NCBI GenBank assembly: GCA_016179105.1
Contig: JACOSB010000162.1
Coordinates: forward strand, 1 to 36,106
DNA: 36,106 nucleotides
Direction of reading: 5' to 3'
DNA from: Candidatus Acetothermia bacterium
Lineage (GTDB): Bacteria > Bipolaricaulota > Bipolaricaulia > RBG-16-55-9 > DRXL01
Shown here: positions 7,417 through 15,637 of the stretch, piece by piece
Layout of the letters: each line of letters begins with the position of its first letter
How positions within the stretch are numbered: the stretch's first letter is position 1
The notes under the pieces: model-generated
Told to the model about the DNA's origin: nothing
The model's input: only the letters and a program-made list of their open reading frames with translations
Database searches by the model: none
Program-made: the position numbers and the translations under genes

Positions 7417-8187
7417 CTACCAGAGGAAGGAGGCTGTTTGAGGACGCTTGCAGCTCCCGAACTCGCACGTATGAAACAACTCAAAGACAAGCTCCGGCAC
7501 GCCCTGTTTTACGGGTAGCTTCAGCTCCACGAGCGTCTCGAACGAGAGCGGCCGGCTGTGGGCCACATAGCCGCCTACTAAGAACTCGGCTACTTTTCCC
7601 CGCTCTTCTTGAGTCATGGCCTCGTTGGCTTCCAAGAACCAATCGATAAACCCTTTGACTTCTTGGATAGCTTTCACGGCTGAATCAGCCAAGATCAGCA
7701 TCTCGTCACTGACGGCTTCAATTGGCTTTTTCTCCAAAAGTCCCAGAATCGCTCCAGACGCTAGGCCGTTGATCTGCGGGTCTAGGGGGCCGAGCACAGA
7801 AAATTCTTCCATCACGATCTCATCGGCAGCTAGGGCAATCATCGTCCCGCCGGACATGGCATAAAAGGGCACGATCGCCGTGACTTTCGCCGGATGTTTC
7901 TTGAGGGCCGAAGCGATCATCTCCGTCGCTAAGACGAGTCCGCCCGGAGTGTGAAGGATTAGATCGATGGGCTGATCTTTGGAAGCTTTATGGATCTCCA
8001 TCAAGACTTTTTCGCTGTCCTCGATGACGATGCTCTCTTCTTCGCCGGGGTCGAGCCAAGGCTCCTTCCGGTGGATGAGCGTGATGATTTTCGTCCCGCG
8101 CTCCCGTTGCAGCTGCTGGAGAATCTTCATGCGCTCGGCCATGGTTCGTTCTTTCAGCCGTTCGCGGTTGCGCTTTTCTCGATCCAT
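7417..8187 (-). CDS. Serine dehydrogenase proteinase-type (ClpP-fold) protease
   Basis: This 256-residue protein belongs to the SDH_sah/SppA-like branch of the ClpP/crotonase fold. Visible features are a charged, helical N-terminus (about residues 1-30), IDLILHTPGGLVLATEMIA (oxyanion glycine pair), IVPFYAMSGGTMIALAADEI (nucleophile Ser in the AMSGG turn) and SVLGPLDPQI, typical of this family. Family members are usually membrane-associated peptidases of poorly known substrate. No clear membrane helix is seen here. A good ribosome site (GAGGAG) precedes the ATG by 8-9 bases. It lies between two regulon promoters but has none of the palindromes itself. Bases 8188-8263 hold no gene. Confidence 0.8.
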   Translation of the reverse strand: MDREKRNRERLKERTMAERMKILQQLQRERGTKIITLIHRKEPWLDPGEEESIVIEDSEKVLMEIHKASKDQPIDLILHTPGGLVLATEMIASALKKHPAKVTAIVPFYAMSGGTMIALAADEIVMEEFSVLGPLDPQINGLASGAILGLLEKKPIEAVSDEMLILADSAVKAIQEVKGFIDWFLEANEAMTQEERGKVAEFLVGGYVAHSRPLSFETLVELKLPVKQGVPELVFELFHTCEFGSCKRPQTASFLW

Positions 8188-8263
8188 CGATCTCGCTCCT
8201 CACTTTGAGTAAAGTCAGAACAACTGGCAGGTTCTTGAGAAACGCTTCCTTTTCAGGTAACGC

Positions 8264-8920
8264 TCAACCCTTGACGATCAATTTGGCTACGATGTTATGC
8301 CCGTGCAGCTTATGAGTGATGAAGAACTCTCCAGCCGTATCCGGCGTGAATTCTATCACCGTTAGCTTCCCGACCTCAACGTCATACGCTGTCACGTTGA
8401 AAACGGGCTGCTGGCCCGCTTCATCCTTGCTGATGATGACTGATGGATGTGCGCCGTCCGTCGCTGTGTTGAAGACGCGAACTTTCGTGCCCTTCTCGAC
8501 CGTAACTTGATTGGGGTAAATCTTCAGGTCTTTCAGGCTATGGATGAGTGAGACTTCTTGGACTTTTTCGGCCTGGCCCTGGCCGGCAGTCACGATGACT
8601 TTGCCTTCCATGAAGGGATGGATCGTGCAAAAATAATCGAACTCGCCTGCCTTGGTGAACGTGAAACTGAACTTCTGGTTTGTATTCAGATTCCCTGAAT
8701 CCCAGACGTTCGAACGGCTGGTCGTTGTGTGAGTAGCGCCGTCGAGGTTGGTCCAGGTGACAGTCGTACCCACCGGTACGGTGAGCACCGGGGGTTTGAA
8801 GCTGAAGTTTTGGATGCTGACACTATTCGTCTGAGCGCTGTTGTCCAATCCGCCCAGCCCGATCACAAGGATCGCGACTGCCGCAACTAACAACCACCGT
8901 TTAAGAGAAAATAGTTTCAT
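8264..8920 (-). CDS. Exported protein with two cupredoxin domains, only the first with a copper site
   Basis: A signal peptide or N-terminal anchor (about residues 9-30) is followed by two cupredoxin folds. Domain 1 (about 32-112) has VPVGTTVTWTNLDGATHTT (first copper His) and FDYFCTIHPFMEGKVIV with Cys, His and Met, a complete plastocyanin/amicyanin-type blue copper site. Domain 2 (about 122-218) keeps the fold (VEKGTKVRVFN, FTPDTAGEFFITHKLHGHN) but has no Cys, so it is not a type 1 site, although several His remain. It acts in the periplasm or at the outer membrane face as an electron carrier or copper binder. AGGAGGG precedes the ATG, and the gene is driven by site C. Confidence 0.85.
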   Translation of the reverse strand: MKLFSLKRWLLVAAVAILVIGLGGLDNSAQTNSVSIQNFSFKPPVLTVPVGTTVTWTNLDGATHTTTSRSNVWDSGNLNTNQKFSFTFTKAGEFDYFCTIHPFMEGKVIVTAGQGQAEKVQEVSLIHSLKDLKIYPNQVTVEKGTKVRVFNTATDGAHPSVIISKDEAGQQPVFNVTAYDVEVGKLTVIEFTPDTAGEFFITHKLHGHNIVAKLIVKG

Positions 8921-8961
8921 TTGCAGTTCCCTCCTAGTTTCATTGGTTGAATTCTCTCTCT

Positions 8962-9004
8962 ATTTAAATAGGGGAGGCTCATCGGTGCTGTAAGCGTGCT
9001 TACC
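8962..9004 (-). promoter_or_regulatory. Crp/Fnr-type operator plus AT-rich -10 (site C)
   Basis: TGTAAGCGTGCTTACC lies at 8989-9004. The AT-rich block TATTTAAATA at 8970-8961 contains the -10 (TTAAAT at 8967-8962 has the 29.5-base spacing). The predicted start is near 8955, giving a 35-base leader to the double cupredoxin gene. Confidence 0.75.
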
Positions 9005-9292
9005 ATTTTCTAGCGAAAACAGCTTTGCCTGTTGGACCTCTAGCAACAATGAAGTCAGAGGGACAAATGCCCCTAGCCACACGGGACATTCTGATCTACT
9101 CAACTGCGCGGTGGCCACCTATCGTAGGACCATGAGACTCCAAGCCATCCAAGGAGGATGAACCGTATCAACGAACGACAAGGGCTCCAGTTCTGTAGTT
9201 GGACTCAAGCCTGCACAAGTGAATCAACTCAGCAAGTCTCAGCGTTCATCTAGACTCTCTCTCAGAATACAAAGCTAAGAAAGGACATAGTC
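9005..9292. other. 288-base intergenic region between divergent genes
   Basis: No convincing gene is present. Two GGGACA elements occur at 9060-9065 and 9083-9088. The first is embedded in GAGGGACAA, a 9-mer identical to bases 22885-22893 in the kinase promoter, so the NarL-type regulator might bind here. A 31-codon reading frame at 9158-9253, with AAGGAGG abutting its ATG, precedes the 597-aa protein but has no recognisable product. Confidence 0.4.
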
Positions 9293-11086
9293 ATGGACAA
9301 GCACTTAGCCAAGAAAGACAGAATGCTACACTTCCAAGTGCACAGGCATAGGGGGATATTCGCGCTGGTCTCTCTCTGCATCGCACTCATGGTCACGCTA
9401 AACTACCGGGAGCCAGCACTGACAGCCAGCCCACCCGTTTTCTCAGCCCGGATCTCCGATATGACTTTCACTACTGCTGATCAGATGCTGGCAGCCAATG
9501 AAATGTTCCTCTCATCAGGACCTTTCGTCCTGGCGAAGCCTGAGTATCGCCGCTTCACTACTCCAGTGATAGGGGAGAGCTATCTCGATTCTCGCACGTT
9601 GCTCGGCACGCTGGTCGCTAGCTCAGGGATGGGCGTGCACATCCTGTGGGGACCGGCCTTCGACTCGCGATCCACCGGGGTCGCCGATCCGGCGTCGCGA
9701 CAGCAGGTGCTCATGGAGATGATGATGAAGTTCGCTCAGATGACGGGAGCCACGCCGCCGGCGAACCCGTGGCCCGTCTTTCTGGAGTTCGAGGCGGGTA
9801 ATCCCCACTTCGCGCAAGCGCCCGTGAGCGACAGCGATCATGACTTCGCCACGCTCCGCTGGGCTCACATGGTCAAGTTACTGTCTCCCGCTGCTCTAGG
9901 ACAAACTCTCTTTAAGCAGGCCCTCTGGGCTGAGGATTTCTTCAGTGGCTCCCGGAAGACTTCTGAGGGACAGACCCTCATGGGAACTGACCCAGACGCG
10001 GGTTTTAGTGGATTTGTACTGACCGCTGAAGCTCTCAATAAACTGATGTCACTCCAGACGGATCTGGCTTATGATGCCGCCACGGGTACGCTCGGCAGCA
10101 TTGATCCAGCCAGTTACGATCCCGCTCAGCGACTCCAATATTATCCTCATCAGATTGCCCTGGCAGAGGCACCCGTCGCTTCTTCGGAGTACCCTTTGAA
10201 GCCCTATTTCATCGTGAGCGACATCAGCAGCGATCTCTATGATCAGTGGTCACTGTTGTGGGGACTGAGCGAGTTTTACTGGTTCGCCAACCCCACAAAA
10301 AAGACCGACTCCCCTCAAATGGACGCCAACTTTAGAGCAATCTTCGATGGGTCGATCTTCCCGCGAGAGGCGGCAGGGCTGGCACAAGGGCTCTCGCTCG
10401 TCGTTTACAAGAATTTGAAGGCCATGCACTTTGACCCGGAGGCCGGCGTCTTCGTCGATCGCTGGAGCCCGTCGGGTCGAGAGCGCAGCGTCTCGGCTTT
10501 CAACGCGGGCTATGTGTTGGTAGCGCTGGCGAACCTCGAGGCCCAGAAATTGATGACGCCACAAGGTGTGTTGGACCCCTCCTCCGACATCCGCCGTCAG
10601 GCAGACTTTATCGTAGCCAAGCTGATCGACCCGAGAGGCGGAGCCTACGATGGCTACATCTTGGGTCGAGGTCCAGATAGCTCTCCCAAGACATTACTGG
10701 CCCAGACCGCGCTCATCCGCGGATTGCTGGCCGCATTCGCGGCGACCGGCGAACCTCGTTATAAAGCGGCCGCCCTGACTCTGGCAAATACGCTCATAGA
10801 GCGCTTCTACGATCCGGCCTTCCGGGGATTCGCGACGACGTTGGGAGAGGCAGTCTACAGCTATACTCCACAGAATCTGGCAGTCACCTTGGGAGCATTG
10901 AGAGAGTTGGCATTGATCGGGGAGATCACGGAAGCTTCAAGGCTCTACACCGAGCTCTTTCAGACCGTAGTAGACGGACAAGGACATGAAGGCTCTGCGA
11001 TGTTCATGGGGGCGGCCAAGGGTAACTCCGCTTTCGCATCGGTTTTGGCAGGGGAGATCGACTTCAGTGGCGCGACGGGAAGGTAG
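9293..11086 (+). CDS. Secreted/membrane-anchored alpha-alpha toroid-like protein of unknown function
   Basis: The 597-residue protein has a basic N-terminus and one hydrophobic segment (about residues 21-47, ending in ALTASPP), so it is exported or anchored. The remainder is soluble and mostly helical. The C-terminal half (about 330-590) has repeated paired-helix segments with small and aromatic residues (AGYVLVALANLEA, AQTALIRGLLAAFAATGEPRY, LANTLIERFYDPAFRGF). These recall the (alpha/alpha)6-barrel of glycosidase-like and thioredoxin-linked YyaL-type proteins, but no catalytic motif is identified. It is the only long plus-strand gene in the left half. It is convergent with the epimerase gene, 8 bases away. 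Function is not recognised. Confidence 0.75.
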   Translation: MDKHLAKKDRMLHFQVHRHRGIFALVSLCIALMVTLNYREPALTASPPVFSARISDMTFTTADQMLAANEMFLSSGPFVLAKPEYRRFTTPVIGESYLDSRTLLGTLVASSGMGVHILWGPAFDSRSTGVADPASRQQVLMEMMMKFAQMTGATPPANPWPVFLEFEAGNPHFAQAPVSDSDHDFATLRWAHMVKLLSPAALGQTLFKQALWAEDFFSGSRKTSEGQTLMGTDPDAGFSGFVLTAEALNKLMSLQTDLAYDAATGTLGSIDPASYDPAQRLQYYPHQIALAEAPVASSEYPLKPYFIVSDISSDLYDQWSLLWGLSEFYWFANPTKKTDSPQMDANFRAIFDGSIFPREAAGLAQGLSLVVYKNLKAMHFDPEAGVFVDRWSPSGRERSVSAFNAGYVLVALANLEAQKLMTPQGVLDPSSDIRRQADFIVAKLIDPRGGAYDGYILGRGPDSSPKTLLAQTALIRGLLAAFAATGEPRYKAAALTLANTLIERFYDPAFRGFATTLGEAVYSYTPQNLAVTLGALRELALIGEITEASRLYTELFQTVVDGQGHEGSAMFMGAAKGNSAFASVLAGEIDFSGATGR

Positions 11087-11094
11087 GGTGATGG

Positions 11095-11823
11095 CTAAGT
11101 TAAGGGGATGATCGTGTCATGAACGAAGATAGATCCCACATTGATCCCCAGCTGTTTGTATAACGCGTCCGGCACTCCGATGTCCGCGAGATAGAGCGTC
11201 CCGACCACGTCCTTCACTCTTGGCTGTATCAAACCGACCTTCGGCAGTGCTAAGGTCATGGTAGCAGTGGCTCGAATGCAGGGTTGGTACACTGCTCCGG
11301 TCGTGGGGTTAAGGCCCGAGGGGATGTCGAGGGCGATCACGGGGATATTCTGGGCATTGATCGTTTCGATCAGGCGAGCGACCCATCCTCGAGGAGGACC
11401 AGAAAGACTGTAGCCAATAAGCGAGTCGATGAAAAGATCTCCTTGACGCTTAGCTAAAAACTCTATGGCTGTTTCGGAAAGCTTTTTCTCGATGGGGAGA
11501 CGCTTTAAGGTCTTCCATTGAATGTGTGGAACTCCTGAGAACGCTTCGGATTCCGACAGAACTGTGACCTTGGCGCCCCAATTGGAAAGATGGCGGGCGG
11601 CAGTCATCCCGCCGCCCCCATTGTTACCCTTGCCTATTGCGACTACTAGATGCTTTTCACTGACTGAACCTCCTAACCATCGTCTTGCCAGCTCTGCCAG
11701 ATTCCGGCCTGCGTTCTCCATCATCTGCAAGAGTTGGATGCCGTAGTCTTCCACCATGAGCCGATCGACTTCGCGCATCTGCTCCGCGGTCAGGGCTGGA
11801 ATGGATAAGGAATCGAGTGTCAT
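11095..11823 (-). CDS. nnrE: NAD(P)H-hydrate epimerase (YjeF N-terminal domain)
   Basis: A single YjeF_N/AIBP-type Rossmann domain of 242 residues. It starts with LTAEQMREVDRLMVEDYGI and MMENAGRNLAELA, followed by VAIGKGNNGGGGMTAARHL, FIDSLIGYSLSGPPRG and VIALDIPSGLNPTTG. The enzyme interconverts the R and S forms of hydrated NAD(P)H so that a dehydratase can repair them. The usual GNNGGDG loop reads GNNGGGG here. The NnrD dehydratase domain that is often fused is absent. It is the third gene of the unit with the AhpD-like protein and thioredoxin under site D. Confidence 0.85.
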   Translation of the reverse strand: MTLDSLSIPALTAEQMREVDRLMVEDYGIQLLQMMENAGRNLAELARRWLGGSVSEKHLVVAIGKGNNGGGGMTAARHLSNWGAKVTVLSESEAFSGVPHIQWKTLKRLPIEKKLSETAIEFLAKRQGDLFIDSLIGYSLSGPPRGWVARLIETINAQNIPVIALDIPSGLNPTTGAVYQPCIRATATMTLALPKVGLIQPRVKDVVGTLYLADIGVPDALYKQLGINVGSIFVHDTIIPLT

Positions 11824-11864
11824 ACCCTTTAAGTCTTATGCACTGTACCCCATCTTTCCCTGGG

Positions 11865-12212
11865 TTAGTTCTTAACTGCTGCCGTTGCGCCCAAGTGCGG
11901 CCGGAGCTGGCGTACCAGCTGAGTCTTGGGCAAGAAGCCCGTGATCCGCTGAACTTCTTGGCCGTTCTGGAATAAGATGAGCGTCGGGATACCCTGCACT
12001 CCGTACTGTAGGCTCAGCGCTTCGCTCTCGTCGACGTTCACCTTTGCTACCTTGAGTTGTCCAGCCAGTTCCGTAGCGATTTCATCTATTACCGGGGCGA
12101 TGGCTTTGCATGGTCCGCACCAGTCGGCATAGAAGTCGACGAGTGTAGGCAACGCTGAGTGGAGTACCTCTTTCTCGAACGTGTTATTTTCGATCTGTAT
12201 AGCTTTGGACAT
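11865..12212 (-). CDS. trxA: Thioredoxin (WCGPC)
   Basis: A 115-residue cytoplasmic thioredoxin with the redox-active FYADWCGPCKAIAPVI, a KVNVDES strand, GIPTLILFQNGQEVQRITGF (cis-Pro loop) and a normal C-terminal helix. It reduces protein disulfides. AAAGGGG precedes the ATG. It sits 12 bases after the AhpD-like gene and is probably its reductant, since AhpD proteins need a dithiol donor. The unit is driven by site D. A paralogue with WCDPC is at 15638-15988. Confidence 0.92.
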   Translation of the reverse strand: MSKAIQIENNTFEKEVLHSALPTLVDFYADWCGPCKAIAPVIDEIATELAGQLKVAKVNVDESEALSLQYGVQGIPTLILFQNGQEVQRITGFLPKTQLVRQLRPHLGATAAVKN

Positions 12213-12224
12213 TTGGAACCCCTT

Positions 12225-12755
12225 TCATTGAAAATCGATGTCCACTTGGAGAGCGTCCAACAGTCGATTCATAAAGTTGAAGTAGGCGATCAATCCTGTC
12301 AATTCCACGATCTCCCCGTCATCAAAATGCTGTTTCACGCGACTGAAGAGCTGGTCGCTGAAATTTCCTACTTGTTTCGTGACGGCTTCTGCGTACTCCA
12401 ATGCGACTTTCTCTTTCTCAGAGAACGCATGAAATTTCTGATAATTGTTTAACGCGTTGAGCTCTTGATCTGAGACGCCGAGCTTCCTGGCTATCCCTGT
12501 GTGAGCGGCCACGCAGTAACGGCAGCCGTTGAGCTGGGAGACCTTCAAGGTCACTAGCTCCTTAAGGCGCTTAGGGATAGTGGATTCTCCTCCGACTGCT
12601 TGGCCTAAGGGGCCGAGGGTTTTAAGCAAGGCCGGACGGTGGGCCAGAGCCTGAGCGAATGTACTCAACTTGTTCGACTTCTGAGTCAATGAGCTCAATA
12701 ATTCTTTGGCGTCTCCTGTTGCGTCTTGAAGCTGCAGGTATTTGATTCGAGCCAT
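12225..12755 (-). CDS. AhpD-like/carboxymuconolactone decarboxylase-family peroxidase
   Basis: The 176-residue all-helical protein has the AhpD core ELVTLKVSQLNGCRYCVAAHTGIARKLGV, with the CxxC catalytic pair and the downstream His of the E-x..-C-x2-C-x3-H proton relay. Family members reduce peroxides or act as thiol adaptors. A ribosome site AAAGGAAG precedes the ATG. It is the first gene after promoter D, followed by thioredoxin and the NAD(P)HX epimerase, a set consistent with oxidant defence. Confidence 0.85.
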   Translation of the reverse strand: MARIKYLQLQDATGDAKELLSSLTQKSNKLSTFAQALAHRPALLKTLGPLGQAVGGESTIPKRLKELVTLKVSQLNGCRYCVAAHTGIARKLGVSDQELNALNNYQKFHAFSEKEKVALEYAEAVTKQVGNFSDQLFSRVKQHFDDGEIVELTGLIAYFNFMNRLLDALQVDIDFQ

Positions 12756-12840
12756 TGTATCTTCCTTTCGCGGGAATGATTGTTAAAATCGCTGCAAAAT
12801 TTTGCATCGAAAAACTCTGAACATCCTTTCTTCTGGGTTC

Positions 12841-12883
12841 ATTAAATAGGGAAACTACGACTGATGCTGTAAGGACGCTTACT
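12841..12883 (-). promoter_or_regulatory. Crp/Fnr-type operator plus -10 TTTAAT (site D)
   Basis: TGTAAGGACGCTTACT is at 12868-12883. TTTAAT at 12846-12841 on the minus strand starts 29.5 bases from the dyad centre. The predicted start near 12834 gives a leader of about 78 bases to the AhpD-like gene. Confidence 0.75.
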
Positions 12884-12924
12884 GTTAGAGCAGCTCAGGC
12901 GCTTTGGTCAATCTCTTGGCCAGA

Positions 12925-13370
12925 TCAATCGGCCATTACAGCTCGCGCTTGAAAATGAACTGCTTCCAGTGCATACCTGCCTGGCCCCATCAAGAGTAAG
13001 GTTATTCCCATGGTGAAGAGAGCCAAATCAACGTCCCAAAAGCCAGTGAGTCCCAATATGTCTCCTCCCTTGGCTAAGCCCGCGGGGAGCTTCACGGCGA
13101 ATGTGGAGACCACCATGACGACAATAGGATCCCCGCATAACGCGCGAAAATTCCCAAGAGGGCGGCCGCTCCCCCCAGCAGCTCAACCCATGCGACCAAT
13201 GGAGCCAGCACATTGGGAAACGGTATATGGAATCGATTAGCGAAGGTTTCTGTATAACCTTCAAGTCCCGTTACATGCCGCCAGCCGTATAAGCAGAAAA
13301 TGAGGCCAAACGCAATCCGAATCAACAAAAGAGCAATGTCACGCTGGTCTTGAAATATTTTAGCGAGCAT
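12925..13370 (-). pseudogene. DoxX-family membrane protein, frameshifted
   Basis: The N-terminal part (MLAKIFQDQRDIALLLIRI, GLIFCLYGWRHVTG, VLAPLVAWVELLGGAAALLG, RYAG) and the C-terminal part (IVVMVVSTFAVKLPAGLAKGG, then LALFTMGITLLLMGPGRYALEA) are two halves of one DoxX protein in different frames. The switch occurs at a GGGG run near 13132-13136. One additional G would restore a continuous reading YAGDPIVVMVVSTF. As given, the product stops at 13092. ATG 13370 has AAAGGTG 8 bases upstream and fits promoter E. The ATG at 13388 would leave a leader of only about 12 bases. DoxX proteins are four-helix membrane proteins linked to thiol/oxidant homeostasis or terminal oxidases. A sequencing or assembly error is possible. 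Confidence 0.75.
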
Positions 13371-13405
13371 GGAGACCACACCTTTCATAAGGCAAATTGA
13401 TATAT

Positions 13406-13449
13406 ATGATATGCTGATCGCCTAGAGCCAAGCTGTAAGCAATCTTACC
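13406..13449 (-). promoter_or_regulatory. Crp/Fnr-type operator plus -10 TATCAT (site E)
   Basis: TGTAAGCAATCTTACC is at 13434-13449. TATCAT at 13411-13406 on the minus strand starts 30.5 bases from the dyad centre. It drives the DoxX gene, and the predicted start is near 13400. Confidence 0.65.
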
Positions 13450-13522
13450 AACCTTCACCCAATCAAACTCTATGGCGGCTTCCTCGTAATCAGAAGTGCT
13501 TTGCGCATAGTCAGATCAAAGC

Positions 13523-13921
13523 TTATGCCACCGGCTTAGGGTCTAATCCGAAAGCTTTCCGGAGGTCGATTTTAATGTCAAAGAACTGCACCTCGATCAT
13601 GACCAGTTCTTCGGAACCGCTGTTCACAAAATCGTGGAGTTCTCCGTTGAGGACACGTACGGTGCTTCTGGGCGAGAGCTCATAGATTTTTCCATCCAGG
13701 CGCGCCTGCCCAATTCCAGAGATGACGTAGAATAGTTGAGGATGCGGGTGTCGATGTGCCGGTGAGGTCACGCCTGATTCCATCTTCACCAACATCACTT
13801 GAGCGTGGGAGTTCGACTCCTTACGCGACCATATAAGTTTCTGGAAAATACCCGGCGAGATACCCTTCTTCCATTCGTGATGCACGGTGTCCACGAATTG
13901 CAGTTGTGTGAAATCAACCAT
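13523..13921 (-). CDS. Single-domain cupin
   Basis: The 132-residue protein has the two cupin motifs: SPAHRHPHPQLFYVISGIG (G(X)5HXH(X)3-4E(X)6G, with Gln in place of the usual Glu) and LNGELHDFVNSGSEELVMIEV (the second metal His). It likely binds one divalent metal in a small barrel. The reaction is unknown, as for most small cupins. AGGAGG lies about 7 bases before the ATG. No regulon palindrome is present in the 166-base gap 13922-14087. Confidence 0.85.
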   Translation of the reverse strand: MVDFTQLQFVDTVHHEWKKGISPGIFQKLIWSRKESNSHAQVMLVKMESGVTSPAHRHPHPQLFYVISGIGQARLDGKIYELSPRSTVRVLNGELHDFVNSGSEELVMIEVQFFDIKIDLRKAFGLDPKPVA

Positions 13922-14087
13922 TTGGGGACCTCCTGTAGCTTAATGCATAGTAGAGTGTGTGAGTTTTTCGATCGACAATTCTCTGAAGCAAATCGGGCTT
14001 TGCAATCCCAGATCTGGCTCTATAGGAGATTAGTTCCATCGAGATACCTGCACATCGCGTTAGTTAATTGCTGACAGTTGATGATCA

Positions 14088-14798
14088 TTACCTGATCAAG
14101 ATTTCCGGTACCCAGGCGTCCTTATTCACGATGAGAATCATCACCGAGACCTGCCTCTGATGTAAGGTTGTGCCATCGGGAGGAATGACGACATGCGGTA
14201 GATATTTTGTATCGGGATAGCGCCAGGAGGTACGTCGGGAGTAGCCTGCCGCATGAGGTTTCCCGTTGGAATGGAGCATAACGAAGCTTGTCAGATAGCG
14301 TTTCGATTGAACGCGCCACTGAATACCTCTTTTGCTAATTTCAATATAGTCTTTAGAGACCCGAGTCATCTCGTTATCGCTATGAGATTTCAGAATCCCT
14401 CCGTCATAACGGGTACCATCTTCGGCATAGCCATAGAGATGGTATTGCTTCAGCTGCTTACCTGGGGGGACGATGAATGTCAAGATATGCCCAGCAAATA
14501 ATGGCATCGGTTTCAATTCAGGATGCTCTTGAAGCGCATAGCGTACACAGTGTGCCAGAGGGTAAAACATGATGGCATCTCCATGAAGACCATCGGAAAC
14601 GAACGAGAGATCTCCACCAACGACGCAAGCCAAAATGCGCTCGGAAGTATAACGAACGACCCAGGATCGCAGCGTTCTTGGTGACAGATAAAAAGCCTTC
14701 TCTGCCGACCAAACGGTTGTGCGTGGGATGGTCCTCATACCCCATGAAACGAAACGACTGAAGGCACGCCAGATAAAATCGTTCTTTCTCACGCTCAT
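14088..14798 (-). CDS. Hypothetical protein, function not recognised
   Basis: This is a 236-residue, basic protein with many Arg, His and Tyr residues. It has no signal peptide and no clear membrane helix. The start ATG overlaps the stop of the small frame 14795-14944 (ATGA). It has no ribosome site of its own, so translation would depend on coupling. Segments such as LFAGHILTFIVPPGKQLKQYHLYGYAEDGT and a C-terminal VSVMILIVNKDAWVPEIL look like beta-rich folding units. No family could be assigned. Its codon and base usage is slightly more AT-rich than its neighbours, which suggests a later arrival. Confidence 0.5.
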   Translation of the reverse strand: MSVRKNDFIWRAFSRFVSWGMRTIPRTTVWSAEKAFYLSPRTLRSWVVRYTSERILACVVGGDLSFVSDGLHGDAIMFYPLAHCVRYALQEHPELKPMPLFAGHILTFIVPPGKQLKQYHLYGYAEDGTRYDGGILKSHSDNEMTRVSKDYIEISKRGIQWRVQSKRYLTSFVMLHSNGKPHAAGYSRRTSWRYPDTKYLPHVVIPPDGTTLHQRQVSVMILIVNKDAWVPEILIR

Positions 14799-14944
14799 AG
14801 ATTCGAAGCAAGACCAAACGCGGGGTGTGGGCTATGAGAAAACCCACGCGACCACACTAATGGGAAGTCGCAGTTCGTAGGCATGGCTTTCAGTGCCTCC
14901 CGATGCTCAGCCTGATCCATCTTTCCTAACAAAGAATCCTTCAT
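14795..14944 (-). CDS. Small hypothetical protein coupled to the next gene
   Basis: A 49-codon frame begins MKDSLLGKMDQAEHREALKA and ends with a stop that overlaps the next start (ATGA). GGAAG lies a few bases before the ATG. It starts 15 bases after the stop of the metallo-beta-lactamase fold gene. No family is recognised. It could also be the detached start of the following gene or non-coding leader. Confidence 0.3.
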   Translation of the reverse strand: MKDSLLGKMDQAEHREALKAMPTNCDFPLVWSRGFSHSPHPAFGLASNL

Positions 14945-14959
14945 TGAGCTTCCCAAAAA

Positions 14960-15601
14960 TTAAATTGCTCCGCGATCCTCTTGAAATTCAACGGGTCGTG
15001 TGAGTGTCAATCGGTACTTCAGATAGGGATTACTTTCACGCTCTTGGGTTAGGGTTGTGCTCGGACCATGGCCGGGATAGATGTGATAATCCTTTTTCAG
15101 TCCCCGCAGACGCTGTATTGACTTCACAAAATCTGGGTAAGAGCCGCCGGGAACGTTAGCCCCACCCGTGCCATCCTTCAGCAGTAGGTCACCGGTGAAA
15201 AGCCAGCGCCGCTCTTCTTCCATCAGAACGATACTCCCTGGAGTGTGGCCTGGTGTGTGCAAGACCCGCAGGTGGATCTCACCTACCTGAATTATGTTCC
15301 CTTCTTCGAGATATTCGTCGACCTCAACTTGGCTATGCGTAGCTCGCTTGAAGCAGGTATGCTCGGCGCGGTGGATCAAAATTTTCGCCCCATAGGTCTC
15401 CTTCATCAGTTGATCCGCTAGCACGTGATCCCAATGGCCGTGGGTGTTGATAATTTTTGTGACCTGAAAAGCTCCGATTCTGTCCAAGAGCTGGGGCTCC
15501 GGAGCACCGGGATCAATCACGATAGCTTGTTGCGTCTTCTCCCATTTTAAGATATAGCAGTTAGCTTGTAGTTCTCCCAATGGAAGGATTTCCATCAGCA
15601 T
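14960..15601 (-). CDS. Metallo-beta-lactamase fold hydrolase (glyoxalase II-like)
   Basis: The 213-residue protein begins with a typical LPLGELQANCYIL. It has NTHGHWDHVLA (THxHxDH zinc motif), LHTPGHTPGSIVLME (third metal His), LFTGDLLL (bridging Asp) and YPGHGPSTTLTQE (last His). This is the glyoxalase II/YcbL subgroup with a dinuclear metal site. Substrates are usually thioesters such as S-lactoylglutathione. Persulfide dioxygenase activity is possible but not shown by sequence. GGAGGAGGG precedes the ATG. It lies 36 bases after the WCDPC thioredoxin, under promoter F. Confidence 0.88.
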   Translation of the reverse strand: MLMEILPLGELQANCYILKWEKTQQAIVIDPGAPEPQLLDRIGAFQVTKIINTHGHWDHVLADQLMKETYGAKILIHRAEHTCFKRATHSQVEVDEYLEEGNIIQVGEIHLRVLHTPGHTPGSIVLMEEERRWLFTGDLLLKDGTGGANVPGGSYPDFVKSIQRLRGLKKDYHIYPGHGPSTTLTQERESNPYLKYRLTLTRPVEFQEDRGAI

Positions 15602-15637
15602 AATGCCCTCCTCCGCTCCACCGAGTCTCTTTGTTTA

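Noticed and set aside
9158..9253. 31-codon frame upstream of the 597-aa gene
   Set aside because: The ribosome site directly abuts the ATG, there is no recognised product, and it is short enough to occur by chance. Kept only as a note in the intergenic entry.
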